From assembly GCA_900110005.1 (NCBI GenBank), contig FOCC01000004.1, positions 103,101-167,100 of the forward strand: a stretch of 64,000 bases of DNA, read 5' to 3'. Below, one piece after another: positions 55,471-64,000 of this stretch. The stretch is from Ligilactobacillus sp. WC1T17 (GTDB taxonomy: Bacteria > Bacillota > Bacilli > Lactobacillales > Lactobacillaceae). Position 1 is the first letter of the stretch. Each line of letters starts with the position of its first letter. Under the pieces are notes generated by a model. It was not told the DNA's origin and did not search any database. It worked only from the letters and a program-made list of their open reading frames with translations. Both the position numbers and the translations under genes were made by a program.

Positions 55471-55497
55471 AGCTGTGACGAAGGTCACAGTTTTTAT
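55471..55497 (+). terminator. Terminator of the UPF0223-IMPase operon
   Basis: CTGTGAC with GTCACAG around 4 nt, followed by five Ts. Confidence 0.9.
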
Positions 55498-55610
55498 ATG
55501 CTGATTTATGAAAATACCTACCTATTTTTTCTTAAAGAAAGTGAAAATGATTAACTAGTTTTCTTGAAAGCATTATTTCCAGCATACCGATTTGAAAGGA
55601 AGAAAAAATT

Positions 55611-57455
55611 TTGAAAACACGTGATGATATTCGTAACGTTGCGATTATTGCCCATGTCGATCATGGTAAGACAACTTTAGTTAACGAATTATTGAAGCAG
55701 TCTGATACTTTAAATGCACATACAGAAATCGGCGATCGTGCACTTGATTCTAACGATATTGAAAAGGAACGTGGGATTACTATCCTTTCCAAGACGACAG
55801 CGGTTAAATATAAAGATAAGCAAATTAACATTGTTGATACACCAGGGCACGCTGACTTCGGTGGTGAAGTTGAACGTATCATGAAAATGGTTGACGGTGT
55901 TTTATTGATTGTTGATGCTTTTGAAGGTACTATGCCTCAAACACGTTTTGTTTTGAAAAAAGCGTTAGATCAACACTTGACACCAATCGTTGTTATCAAC
56001 AAGATTGACCGTCCTGGCGCTCGTCCTGAAGAAGTTGTTGATGAAGTTTTAGACTTGTTCATTGAACTTGGCGCTGATGAAGATCAATTGGAATTCCCTG
56101 TTATTTATGCGTCAGCTATGAACGGGACTTGCTCTTTTGATTCAAATCCTGATAAACAAGAACATACCATGGATCCAATCTTCAACACTATTTTAGATAC
56201 AATTCCAGCACCAGTTGATAACTCAGATGAACCATTACAATTCCAAGTTTCAATGCTTGATTATAATGAATTTGTTGGCCGTATCGGGATTGGCCGTGTC
56301 TTCCGCGGTACAATCAAGGTGGGAGATCAAGTTACGGTTATGAAACTTGATGGTTCCCAAAAGAACTTCCGTGTTACGAAGCTATTTGGTTTCTTAGGTT
56401 TGCAACGGGTTGAAATTAACGAAGCTAAGGCCGGCGACTTGATTGCTGTTTCCGGTATGGATGATATCTTCGTTGGTGAAACAGTTTGTCCAGTTGATCA
56501 TCCAGAAGCTTTGCCTATTTTGCGGATTGATCCACCTACTTTGCAAATGACTTTTATGACTAACACCAGCCCATTTGTTGGCCGTGAAGGTGAACATGTT
56601 ACTGCACGCAAGTTGGAAGATCGTCTTAAAGTTCAACTTCATACTGATGTTTCTTTGCGGGTTGAAGATACTGAATCACCAGATGCTTGGACTGTTTCCG
56701 GCCGTGGTGAATTGCACTTGTCAATCTTGATTGAAATGTTGCGCCGTGAAGGCTTTGAACTTGCTGTTTCCCGTCCAAAGGTTATTTATCGTGAAGTCGA
56801 CGGTCAATTATGCGAACCATTCGAAAGTGTTATTATTGATACACCGGATGAATATACTGGTGCTGTTATTGATTCAATGGCACAACGCAAGGGTGACATG
56901 CTCAATATGGAACCAAACGGCAATGGGACCACAAGATTGGAATTCTCAACACCAACACGTGGCTTAATCGGTTACGATTCACAATTCTTGTCTATGACAC
57001 GCGGTTATGGTATTTTGAACCATACTTTCGCAGAATACAAGCCGGTTATCCGCAACTGGGAACCAGGTCGTCGTAATGGTGCTTTGGTTTCTATTAATCA
57101 AGGTAAGGCAACGACTTATGCTATCATGGGTGTTGAAGGCCGTGGGACAATCTTTGTAGATCCAGGTACAGAAGTTTATGAAGGTATGATTGTTGGTCAA
57201 TCTTCCCGTGAACGTGATATTTCCGTTAATGTTACTAAAGGCAAGAACATGACTAACGTTCGTTCATCTAACAAGGACCAAACAGCTACAATCAAGAAGC
57301 CAACTCACTTAACACTTGAAGAATCACTTGAATTCTTGAACGAAGATGAACTTTTGGAAATCACTCCAGAATCAATTCGCTTGCGCAAGACTATTTTGGA
57401 AACTAACGCACGTGAAAAGGCTGCCAAGAAGGCTGCTCGTCAAACACAAGACTAA
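55611..57455 (+). CDS. typA: Translational GTPase TypA/BipA
   Basis: The 614-residue GTPase has the G1 loop AHVDHGKTTL (about residues 14-23), G3 DTPGHADF, G4 NKIDR, an EF-G-like domain II, and the C-terminal BipA-specific domain. It binds 70S ribosomes, aids 50S assembly and is needed at low temperature or stress in many bacteria. The start is TTG with GAAAGGAAG upstream. The 146-bp region before it holds a terminator but no clear consensus promoter. Confidence 0.97.
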   Translation: MKTRDDIRNVAIIAHVDHGKTTLVNELLKQSDTLNAHTEIGDRALDSNDIEKERGITILSKTTAVKYKDKQINIVDTPGHADFGGEVERIMKMVDGVLLIVDAFEGTMPQTRFVLKKALDQHLTPIVVINKIDRPGARPEEVVDEVLDLFIELGADEDQLEFPVIYASAMNGTCSFDSNPDKQEHTMDPIFNTILDTIPAPVDNSDEPLQFQVSMLDYNEFVGRIGIGRVFRGTIKVGDQVTVMKLDGSQKNFRVTKLFGFLGLQRVEINEAKAGDLIAVSGMDDIFVGETVCPVDHPEALPILRIDPPTLQMTFMTNTSPFVGREGEHVTARKLEDRLKVQLHTDVSLRVEDTESPDAWTVSGRGELHLSILIEMLRREGFELAVSRPKVIYREVDGQLCEPFESVIIDTPDEYTGAVIDSMAQRKGDMLNMEPNGNGTTRLEFSTPTRGLIGYDSQFLSMTRGYGILNHTFAEYKPVIRNWEPGRRNGALVSINQGKATTYAIMGVEGRGTIFVDPGTEVYEGMIVGQSSRERDISVNVTKGKNMTNVRSSNKDQTATIKKPTHLTLEESLEFLNEDELLEITPESIRLRKTILETNAREKAAKKAARQTQD

Positions 57456-57460
57456 AAAAT

Positions 57461-57494
57461 AAGACCATCGCTTGTCAGCGGTGGTTTTTTTGTG
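57461..57494 (+). terminator. Terminator of typA
   Basis: ACCATCGC pairs with GCGGTGGT (one T-G) around 6 nt, then seven Ts. Confidence 0.88.
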
Positions 57495-57602
57495 GTTGAA
57501 CTTGCAATTTATTTTTAAAACAAGGATAATTGAAAGGAAGTTAGGCTCCAAAGGCAGTAGGATAAATTGCTCATTTTATCACAACACTGTAAGAGCTGTT
57601 TA

Positions 57603-57611
57603 TGTTATAAT
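57603..57611 (+). promoter_or_regulatory. Extended -10 promoter of ylaN-ftsW
   Basis: TGtTATAAT, 23 bp upstream of the ylaN start. No good -35. Confidence 0.6.
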
Positions 57612-57633
57612 TCGGGTATGGGAGGAAAATCAG

Positions 57634-57924
57634 ATGAGTGAAACCCTTTCAAAAAGTGAAGCTCTCAATATTTTATATAAAGATGCTGATAATATTCGTT
57701 ACTCACTGAGCAAGCAGCGCAATTTCTTGTGTTTAACTGATTGTCCTGCTTTTGAAGAAGTAGCGGATACTAAAATTTACGGCTTAACGTGCGAAGTTAA
57801 ATTTGCTGTTAATTGCGGCCTTTTATCACCAACGGAAGGGCAGGCATTAATTAAAGATTTAGAAAATGATTTAGACCAAATGCGCCTTGAAGCTTTAAAA
57901 GATAAAAAGGGGCAAAGTAAATGA
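57634..57924 (+). CDS. ylaN: YlaN family protein (UPF0358)
   Basis: The 96-residue helical protein matches YlaN/UPF0358 of Bacilli. YlaN is essential in B. subtilis on rich medium and has been linked to iron homeostasis through Fur; how this applies here is unknown. The open frame runs 54 codons upstream, but ATG 57634 has GGGAGGA in front and gives the family length. Its stop overlaps the ftsW start (ATGA). Confidence 0.9.
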   Translation: MSETLSKSEALNILYKDADNIRYSLSKQRNFLCLTDCPAFEEVADTKIYGLTCEVKFAVNCGLLSPTEGQALIKDLENDLDQMRLEALKDKKGQSK

Positions 57925-59135
57925 AGATAATGAATCGTTTGGTGCATAATTTTGATTTTGAAATTTTTGTACCTTATGTTTTGCTGAGCATTTTCGGCTG
58001 TTTGATGATTTTTTCAGCTAGTTCAATTAATTTAACTTATGTATCAGTCAATGATTCATCTTATATGGTTAGACAATTGATGTATGTTACGGGTGGAATA
58101 GGGCTCTTTTTTGCGGCAGGCCTGGTAAACTTAAGCTTTTTCAGGTCGGCCAACGTGCTTTTAGGATTTATGCTGCTAGTGTTTTTGGGACTTGTGCTGG
58201 TCTTAGCGGTGGGTGACACTATCAATGGGGCTAAAGCTTGGCTTAGTTTAGGGCCTGTTAATATTCAACCGTCAGAATTTTTGAAATTATTTTTTATTTT
58301 ATATTTTGCCAATTATTTTGATGGTGCAATTCCCTATTTTATGAAAAAAAAGACGTTAAAACACTGGCGTTTCACTGTAATTATGACACTTTTGATGCTG
58401 TTCTTATTAATCAAGGAACCGGATTATGGCGGTTTGTTAATTGATTTAGCCATTATTTTCATGATGCTGATGTCTTTTTTGGCCGGAATTTCGCGGAAGA
58501 ATGAATTATTAGTAGAGGGAAGCGTCTTTTTAGTAATTCCAAGTGTAGTAACAATAGTGTTAGTTGGAATGAAGAAGCTGAATTATGCGCATCTACAAAT
58601 CCCTTTCTTGAAAAACTATGTTTTAAAACGTTTTGAAGGTTTTGCACAACCATTTAAATATGTCGCTTCTTCTGGTAAACAGCTAGTTAATTCTTACATT
58701 GCCCTAGGAAATGGCGGCTTGCTTGGCTTAGGGCTGGGGAATAGTATTCAAAAACGTGGCTATTTACCAGAGCCTTATACCGACTTTATTTTATCGGTTA
58801 TTGCTGAAGAAGTTGGCATATTGGGTGTCTTATTTGTGCTTATTTGTCTTGCTTTTTTGATTATCCGAACGATTATTATCGGTGCTAGGGCTGGGACAGT
58901 GTATGAACGGTTAGTGTGCTATGGTATTGCCACTTTGATGCTGATTCAAGCCAGTTTAAATATTGGGGCTGTTTGCGGTTTGTTGCCGATTACTGGGGTT
59001 ACGTTGCCTTTTGTATCATATGGTGGATCCAGCATGTTGATGCTGTCCACTTGTTTAGGCATTGTCTTTAATATCTCAGGGCGACAAAAAGCTCACAAGC
59101 AACGTAAGAAAATGTTAAATAAAAATCATAATTAA
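57921..59135 (+). CDS. ftsW: Peptidoglycan glycosyltransferase FtsW
   Basis: The 404-residue SEDS-family polymerase has ten membrane segments, with conserved GAKAWLSLGPVNIQPSE and, near the end, LPFVSYGGSSM. It polymerises lipid II at the septum together with the class B PBP (25175). In lactobacilli ftsW often sits next to pyc, as here. Translational coupling to ylaN is indicated by the ATGA overlap. Confidence 0.95.
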   Translation: MKIMNRLVHNFDFEIFVPYVLLSIFGCLMIFSASSINLTYVSVNDSSYMVRQLMYVTGGIGLFFAAGLVNLSFFRSANVLLGFMLLVFLGLVLVLAVGDTINGAKAWLSLGPVNIQPSEFLKLFFILYFANYFDGAIPYFMKKKTLKHWRFTVIMTLLMLFLLIKEPDYGGLLIDLAIIFMMLMSFLAGISRKNELLVEGSVFLVIPSVVTIVLVGMKKLNYAHLQIPFLKNYVLKRFEGFAQPFKYVASSGKQLVNSYIALGNGGLLGLGLGNSIQKRGYLPEPYTDFILSVIAEEVGILGVLFVLICLAFLIIRTIIIGARAGTVYERLVCYGIATLMLIQASLNIGAVCGLLPITGVTLPFVSYGGSSMLMLSTCLGIVFNISGRQKAHKQRKKMLNKNHN

Positions 59136-59159
59136 GTATTATAGAAAGCGGTGTTATCG

Positions 59160-62100
59160 ATGAAGAAAATCTTGATTGCTAATCGTGGGGAAATTGCTAT
59201 TCGCATTATTCGCGCTTGTCATGAACTCCATTTAAAGACCGTAGCTATTTATGCTAAGGAAGATGAATATGGGGTCCATCGCTTTAGAGCTGACGAAGCA
59301 TATTTAGTCGGTAAGGGCAAAAAACCGATTGATGCTTATTTAGATATGGATGATATTATCCGGATTGCCAAAATGACTGGTGCCGATGCGATTCATCCAG
59401 GCTACGGTTTTTTATCTGAAAATGAAGAATTTGCGCAAAAATGTGAAGATGCCGGTATTATTTTTATCGGACCAACAGTCAGACAATTGCAAATGTTCGG
59501 TGATAAAGTTGAAGCCAAAGAAGTGGCTCATAAAGCTGGGCTGAAGACGATTCCAGGTTCAGATGATCCGGTAAAATCCTTAGAAGAAGTTCAAGCTTTT
59601 GCCCACAAATATGGCTATCCGATTATGGTAAAAGCCATCATGGGTGGCGGTGGCCGCGGTATGCGGGTTGTTCATAGTGATGATGAATTGCCGGAAGCTT
59701 ATGATCGGGCTCGTTCAGAAGCTAAGCAATCATTTGGCGATTCTGACTTATACGTGGAAAAATATTTGGAAAATCCTAAGCATATCGAAGTTCAAATTTT
59801 AGGTGATAAGCATGGAAATGTTTTGCACCTGTTCGAACGTGATTGTTCTGTGCAGCGCCGGCATCAAAAGGTAATTGAATTTGCACCAAGCATCGTTTTA
59901 AGTCCCAAACGGCGTCAAGAAATTTGTCAAGCAGCGGTTAATTTAGCTAAAAGCGTGCACTATCAAAATGCCGGGACAGTTGAATTTTTGGTGACCAAAG
60001 ATGAATTTTACTTCATTGAAGTCAACCCTAGAATCCAAGTGGAACACACCACGACTGAAATGATTACGGAAATTGATTTAGTGCAGGCGCAAATTCAAAT
60101 TGCAGCTGGCAAGGAATTGTTTAAAGATTTGCATCTGCCGACACAAGATAAATTAACCTTCCACGGTTGTGCAATCCAATGCCGGATTACCACGGAAGAT
60201 CCCGAAAATAACTTTATGCCGGATACTGGCAAGATTGAAACGTACCGGTCACCAGGTGGTTTTGGCGTTCGGTTAGACGGCGGGAATGCTTATGCTGGGG
60301 CTGTAGTAACGCCATACTTTGATTCTTTATTAGTTAAAGCTTGTGTGCAAGCTAAAGAATTCAATGATGCTGCCAATAAAATGGACCGGGTTTTAAGTGA
60401 ATTTAGAATTCGTGGTGTTAAGACAAATATTGAATTTATGCGCAAGGTTATTAACCATCCTGTGTTTAGAGCAGGCAAAGCACATACAACCTTTATTGAT
60501 AATACGCCGGAATTATTTAAGGTTCAAAAAAAGCCAAGCACCGATACCCAGTTATTGAAATATATCAGTGACGTGACCGTTAATGGCTTTCCAGGGGTTA
60601 CTAGACATGATAAAGCCTTTGTGCCTGATGTTAGATTAGAAGATGATTTTGCTAGTGAATCACAAGTCGTTAATGCCAAGAGCATTTTTGATGAACAGGG
60701 TGCTGATAAGGCGATGCAATGGGTTAAAGATCAAAATCGCGTCTTATTGACAGATACCTCAATGCGGGATGCCCACCAAAGCCTATTTGCAACGCGCATG
60801 CGGACGAAAGATATGGCACCTGTCATCAATGTTTATGACAAAGCCTTCCCGCACCTCTTCTCAGCTGAATGTTGGGGGGGCGCAACTTTTGATGTAGCTT
60901 ACCGCTTCTTAAATGAAGATCCATGGGAACGGTTGAAATTAATGCGGCAAAAGATGCCGCATACTTTGCTGCAAATGCTTTTACGCGGTTCCAATGCGGT
61001 TGGTTATAAAAATTATCCCGACAACGTTTTAAAAGCCTTTATCGAAAAGAGTGCCCAAGATGGGGTCGATGTCTTTAGAGTTTTTGACTGCTTAAATTGG
61101 ATTGAACAAATGGAAAATCCATTGAAGTATGTCAGAGACGCGGGTAAGATTGCTGAAGGTACGATGTGCTACACCAGTGATGTTTTAAACCCAGCTGAAA
61201 CTAAGTATACGATTGATTACTACGTCAAATTGGCTAAGCAGCTGGTTGATTGCGGTTCACAAATTATTGCAATTAAAGATATGGCAGGTTTGTTGAAGCC
61301 AAAGGCAGCATATGAATTGGTTGGTGCCTTGAAAGAAGCCGTTGATGTGCCAATCCATCTGCATACGCATGATACCACAGGTAATGGGGTTGCTACTTAT
61401 GTACAAGCTGCCAGAGCTGGGGTTGATGTGGTTGATGTTGCCTGCAGTGCTTTAGCTGGGACCACCAGTCAACCAAGTATGGGCAGTTTGTATTATGCGA
61501 TGGAGGGCAATGTCCGCCAACCACAAATTAATATGGAAAATCTTGAAAAAGTTAACAATTATTGGGCTGGTATTAAGCCATTTTACCAAGATTTCATGAA
61601 TGGAATTACTTCGCCACAACCATCAATTTATCAAACTGAGATGCCTGGTGGGCAATATTCTAATTTGGAACAGCAAGCCAAAGCCTTAGGTATTAGCGAT
61701 TTTGAATTGGTCAAGGCTAAGTATCGCGAAGTAAATAAACTTTTGGGCAATATCATCAAGGTAACCCCAAGTTCTAAAGTAGTAGGCGATATGGCTATCT
61801 TTATGATTCAAAATAATCTTGATGCTGACAATATTTTGGAACGAGGAAAAGTGCTAGACTTTCCAGACTCAGTGGTTAACTTCTTTTATGGTGGCTTAGG
61901 TCAGCCATATGGCGGCTTCCCAAAGGACTTGCAAAAAGTAGTTTTGAAGGACAAAAAGCCAATTACGGTTCGTCCAGGTAGTTTGTTAAAAGATGTGGAC
62001 TTTGATCAGGTACGTACAGAGTTGGCAGCGAAGATTAAGCGTGATCCAAGCGATGAAGAAGTTTTGAGTTATATTTTATATCCTGATGTCTTCTTGACAT

Positions 62101-62588
62101 ACAACGAAACATCCGAACGTTTCGGTTCAATGCAATATTTAGCTACAACGGTCTTTTATCAAGGCATGCGGCAAGATGAAACCATCCATGTTGATTTTGC
62201 ACCAGGCCGGTCAGCGATTATCCGCTTAGATTCGATTTCTGAAGCTGATGAAGAAGGTAACCGGGTCGTCTTCTTCTCTTTGAATGGGCAAAATACCCGA
62301 ATCATTATTCATGATAAGAGCAAAAAGGCTAAGATTAAGGCTATTCCAAAGGCAGAACCAACAAATCCAAATCATATCGGGGCAACTTTGAGCGGTTCAG
62401 TTACTGAAGTTTTGGTTCAAAAGAATCAAGTCGTTAAGAAAGGCGAACCATTGTTGGTTACAGAAGCAATGAAAATGGAAACAACCATTAAAGCTCCACA
62501 CGATGGGCGTGTCAGTCATATCTATGTTAAAGCAGGCGATGTGCTTGAAAGTCAAGATCTGCTGTTGGAATTAGAACCCGTTAAATAA
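59160..62588 (+). CDS. pyc: Pyruvate carboxylase
   Basis: The 1142-residue enzyme has, in order, a biotin carboxylase domain (about 1-450, with GGGGRGMR ATP loop), a carboxyltransferase domain (about 530-800, DTSMRDAHQSL metal site), a tetramerisation domain, and a biotin-carrier domain with EAMKMET (biotin lysine K1105). It forms oxaloacetate from pyruvate, bicarbonate and ATP, feeding aspartate synthesis. An in-frame GTG at 59151 lies in the RBS region (AAAGCGGTG); ATG 59160 is chosen. Confidence 0.97.
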   Translation: MKKILIANRGEIAIRIIRACHELHLKTVAIYAKEDEYGVHRFRADEAYLVGKGKKPIDAYLDMDDIIRIAKMTGADAIHPGYGFLSENEEFAQKCEDAGIIFIGPTVRQLQMFGDKVEAKEVAHKAGLKTIPGSDDPVKSLEEVQAFAHKYGYPIMVKAIMGGGGRGMRVVHSDDELPEAYDRARSEAKQSFGDSDLYVEKYLENPKHIEVQILGDKHGNVLHLFERDCSVQRRHQKVIEFAPSIVLSPKRRQEICQAAVNLAKSVHYQNAGTVEFLVTKDEFYFIEVNPRIQVEHTTTEMITEIDLVQAQIQIAAGKELFKDLHLPTQDKLTFHGCAIQCRITTEDPENNFMPDTGKIETYRSPGGFGVRLDGGNAYAGAVVTPYFDSLLVKACVQAKEFNDAANKMDRVLSEFRIRGVKTNIEFMRKVINHPVFRAGKAHTTFIDNTPELFKVQKKPSTDTQLLKYISDVTVNGFPGVTRHDKAFVPDVRLEDDFASESQVVNAKSIFDEQGADKAMQWVKDQNRVLLTDTSMRDAHQSLFATRMRTKDMAPVINVYDKAFPHLFSAECWGGATFDVAYRFLNEDPWERLKLMRQKMPHTLLQMLLRGSNAVGYKNYPDNVLKAFIEKSAQDGVDVFRVFDCLNWIEQMENPLKYVRDAGKIAEGTMCYTSDVLNPAETKYTIDYYVKLAKQLVDCGSQIIAIKDMAGLLKPKAAYELVGALKEAVDVPIHLHTHDTTGNGVATYVQAARAGVDVVDVACSALAGTTSQPSMGSLYYAMEGNVRQPQINMENLEKVNNYWAGIKPFYQDFMNGITSPQPSIYQTEMPGGQYSNLEQQAKALGISDFELVKAKYREVNKLLGNIIKVTPSSKVVGDMAIFMIQNNLDADNILERGKVLDFPDSVVNFFYGGLGQPYGGFPKDLQKVVLKDKKPITVRPGSLLKDVDFDQVRTELAAKIKRDPSDEEVLSYILYPDVFLTYNETSERFGSMQYLATTVFYQGMRQDETIHVDFAPGRSAIIRLDSISEADEEGNRVVFFSLNGQNTRIIIHDKSKKAKIKAIPKAEPTNPNHIGATLSGSVTEVLVQKNQVVKKGEPLLVTEAMKMETTIKAPHDGRVSHIYVKAGDVLESQDLLLELEPVK

Positions 62589-62595
62589 GCAAAAA

Positions 62596-62632
62596 GACAG
62601 GTTTGGTATTACGGTGCCAAACTTGTTTTTTG
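62596..62632 (+). terminator. Terminator of pyc
   Basis: ACAGGTTTGG pairs with CCAAACTTGT (one G-T) around 10 nt, then Ts. Confidence 0.88.
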
Positions 62633-62655
62633 CTTTTATCAGGGGATTTTTTTGA

Positions 62656-62686
62656 TTGACAAAATATTCTTTTGCTTAAATAATAA
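62656..62686 (+). promoter_or_regulatory. Probable promoter of ylbG-rsmD
   Basis: TTGACA at 62656-62661 is clear; the -10 is weak (TAATAA at 62681-62686, 19-bp spacer). Confidence 0.45.
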
Positions 62687-62708
62687 ATTATATGTAAGGA
62701 GGGATTAG

Positions 62709-63026
62709 GTGGAATTTGAAATTAATCCGCGTCAAAGCGTCATTGTTTATTTAAGTCATTTAAGACAGGCAAAACAATTACGTAAATTTGGCACCATCAA
62801 CTATGTATCCCGTAATATGAAATATGTAGTGCTTTATATGGATCAAGCTAAGGTTGAAGAAAACGTAAAAAAAATGCAAAAGCTGCGTTTTATTAAAAAA
62901 ATAGAAATTTCAGCGCGGCCAACATTAAGAACAGAATACAGCAGCCAAACTGCTTCGGAATTTAAACCGACCGAAGAAGATCAAGAAAAATTCAAACAAC
63001 TAAAAGAGGCAGGTAAGATTGTATGA
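62709..63026 (+). CDS. ylbG: YlbG family protein (UPF0298)
   Basis: The 105-residue protein (RQSVIVYLSHLRQAKQLRKFG, in part) matches UPF0298/DUF2129, B. subtilis YlbG, a small cytoplasmic protein of unknown function. YlbG is consistently encoded just before rsmD. The start is GTG behind AAGGAGGGA. It overlaps rsmD by 4 nt (ATGA), so they are translationally coupled. Confidence 0.9.
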   Translation: MEFEINPRQSVIVYLSHLRQAKQLRKFGTINYVSRNMKYVVLYMDQAKVEENVKKMQKLRFIKKIEISARPTLRTEYSSQTASEFKPTEEDQEKFKQLKEAGKIV

Positions 63027-63583
63027 GAGTGATTGCAGGCGAATTTGGCGGACGGCGGTTAAAAGCGGTTCCGGGAATGAAGACAAGACCGACGACTGAT
63101 AAAGTTAAAGAATCAATGTTTAATATTATCGGGCCTTATTTTGACGGCGGAAATGTTTTAGACTTATTTGGCGGCAGTGGCGGTTTAAGTATTGAAGCTG
63201 TTTCGCGTGGAGCTGATAGTGCAACCTTAATTGATCGGCAATATCAAGCTATTAAGACTATCAATGAAAATATTGCATTGACTAAGGCCAAAGACCGTTT
63301 TCGCGTCATTAAAGGCGATACTAATAAAGTTATTTTAGCGTTAGCCAAAGAAGCTCAAAAATTTGATTATGTCTTTTTAGATCCGCCTTATAAAGAACAG
63401 CAAATTGTGAAATTGTTGCAGCAAATTGATCAGTTGCGCTTGCTTAATCCAGAAGCCTTGATTATTTGTGAAACCGATCAAATGGCTAAACTGCCGGAAG
63501 ATTTAACGGGGTATACTTTTTTAAAACATACCGATTATGGTATTACTGAATTGACTTTTTATCGTTATCAAGGAGTTGATTAA
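63023..63583 (+). CDS. rsmD: 16S rRNA (guanine966-N2)-methyltransferase RsmD
   Basis: The 186-residue Rossmann methyltransferase begins MRVIAGEFGGRRL and has the SAM motif LDLFGGSGGLSIEA (about residues 46-59) and the catalytic DPPY (about 119-122). It methylates G966 of 16S rRNA in the 30S subunit. In Firmicutes it is normally followed by coaD; here the transposase lies directly behind it, and no terminator is visible. Confidence 0.95.
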   Translation: MRVIAGEFGGRRLKAVPGMKTRPTTDKVKESMFNIIGPYFDGGNVLDLFGGSGGLSIEAVSRGADSATLIDRQYQAIKTINENIALTKAKDRFRVIKGDTNKVILALAKEAQKFDYVFLDPPYKEQQIVKLLQQIDQLRLLNPEALIICETDQMAKLPEDLTGYTFLKHTDYGITELTFYRYQGVD

Positions 63584-63621
63584 CTACTCAAGAAAATATA
63601 GAATAAAATAGAATTATACGT

Positions 63622-63627
63622 TATAAT
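63622..63627 (+). promoter_or_regulatory. Probable -10 element of the transposase gene
   Basis: TATAAT 38 bp upstream of the ATG, in an AT-rich stretch without a clear -35. Confidence 0.4.
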
Positions 63628-63664
63628 ATAACCACAGAAAGAAAAAATGTAGGTGGTTATTATT

Positions 63665-64000
63665 ATGACAATGATGAAACCAAAAGAAATGGCTGAACGA
63701 TTAGGCGTTACGGTTAGAACCTTACAGATATGGGATAAAAAGGGAATTCTAAAAGCTTATCGAACACCCACTAATCGAAGATACTATACAGAAGAACAGT
63801 ACCTGGAATATACTGGCCAATCATTGCAAAATAAACGTCTGAACGTAGCTTACGCTAGAGTATCAAATACTAGTCAAAAAGATGATTTAAAAAATCAAAT
63901 TAACTTTATTAGACAATACGTTAATGCTAAGGGCGTTATTTTAGATGATGTAATCAGTGATATTGGCAGTGGACTTAACTATAACCGAAAAAATTGGAAC
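63665..64000 (+). CDS. tnpA: IS607-family transposase TnpA (serine recombinase), 5' part
   Basis: The open frame runs from ATG 63665 to the window edge (112 codons). The N terminus is a MerR-like helix-turn-helix (MKPKEMAERLGVTVRTLQIWD, in part). It is followed by the serine-recombinase catalytic start YARVSNTSQKDDLKNQ, with the conserved arginine and the nucleophile serine, and then DIGSGLNYNRKNW. HTH before the catalytic domain is the reversed order that marks IS607 TnpA. The rest, and probably a TnpB gene, lie beyond the window. The RBS is AGGTGG. Confidence 0.93.
   Translation, partial: MTMMKPKEMAERLGVTVRTLQIWDKKGILKAYRTPTNRRYYTEEQYLEYTGQSLQNKRLNVAYARVSNTSQKDDLKNQINFIRQYVNAKGVILDDVISDIGSGLNYNRKNWN

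Larger units (their letters stand above)
63600..64000 (+). mobile_element. IS607-family insertion sequence, left portion
   Basis: The transposase sits right behind rsmD. IS607 elements have no terminal inverted repeats and make no regular target duplication, so the left boundary (given roughly) cannot be fixed from sequence. The base composition of 63584-63660 is more AT-rich than the rsmD gene. Confidence 0.75.

Noticed and set aside
57472..57633. 54-codon upstream extension of ylaN
   Set aside because: It begins inside the typA terminator and lies upstream of the ylaN promoter; family length fits ATG 57634.

Overview
The window is a gene-dense, low-GC chromosomal segment of a member of the Lactobacillaceae (Firmicutes, Bacilli). 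The evidence is the complete division and cell-wall (dcw) cluster in the Gram-positive order mraZ-rsmH-ftsL-pbp-mraY-murD-murG-divIB-ftsA-ftsZ-sepF-yggT-ylmH-divIVA-ileS, AGGAGG-type ribosome binding sites, T-box leaders, RNase J with RpoY, pyruvate carboxylase beside ftsW, and small lactic-acid-bacteria families (DUF4044, DUF3397, DUF1831, YueI). I cannot name the species from the sequence alone.

Layout. 1-5.2 kb: 3' end of an ATP-grasp gene, a Gfo/Idh oxidoreductase, yueI, rpsD with a folded leader, free-methionine-sulfoxide reductase, ezrA. 5.2-13.6 kb: nifS-thiI (tRNA 4-thiouridine), T-box-controlled valS, folC-HAD, a RadC-like gene, a cold-shock protein. 13.8-17.7 kb: mreBCD-minCD (cell shape and septum placement). 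17.75-20.2 kb: an amino-acid ABC transporter under its own T-box. 20.2-22.8 kb: cardiolipin synthase, an alpha/beta hydrolase and a 39-residue DUF4044 gene on the minus strand. 22.9-39.7 kb: the dcw cluster ending in T-box-controlled ileS. 39.8-44.1 kb: Nudix hydrolase, small membrane protein, mtnN, a second cysteine desulfurase, DUF1831, mnmA. 44.4-49.7 kb: YjeM-type transporter, phosphatase, TPR protein, recD2. 49.7-52.7 kb (minus): lipid-kinase family gene, rnjA, rpoY. 52.9-57.5 kb: an unknown membrane-anchored gene, a structured RNA locus, def (minus), UPF0223, inositol phosphatase, typA. 57.6-63.6 kb: ylaN-ftsW, pyc, ylbG-rsmD. From 63.6 kb: the 5' part of an IS607-family transposase, cut by the window edge.

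Most of the region is conserved housekeeping DNA. Three groups of genes work together: shape and division (ezrA, mreBCD, minCD, dcw genes, ftsW), tRNA charging and modification (valS, ileS, thiI and mnmA, each beside its own cysteine desulfurase), and RNA metabolism (rnjA, rpoY, typA, rsmH, rsmD).

The most interesting signals are non-coding. An RNA locus at 53484-53680 folds with a closing stem, a central bubble and an apical hairpin, as 6S RNA does. The transporter T-box has a His-like specifier but a discriminator-pairing base that does not fit tRNA-His. The ileS leader carries the T-box core twice. A perfect inverted repeat lies in the mreB leader, three 10-bp-phased GTGG boxes precede mraZ, and rpsD has a fully closed leader. 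I found no CRISPR array, prophage, rRNA or tRNA gene, and no convincing novel multi-gene system.
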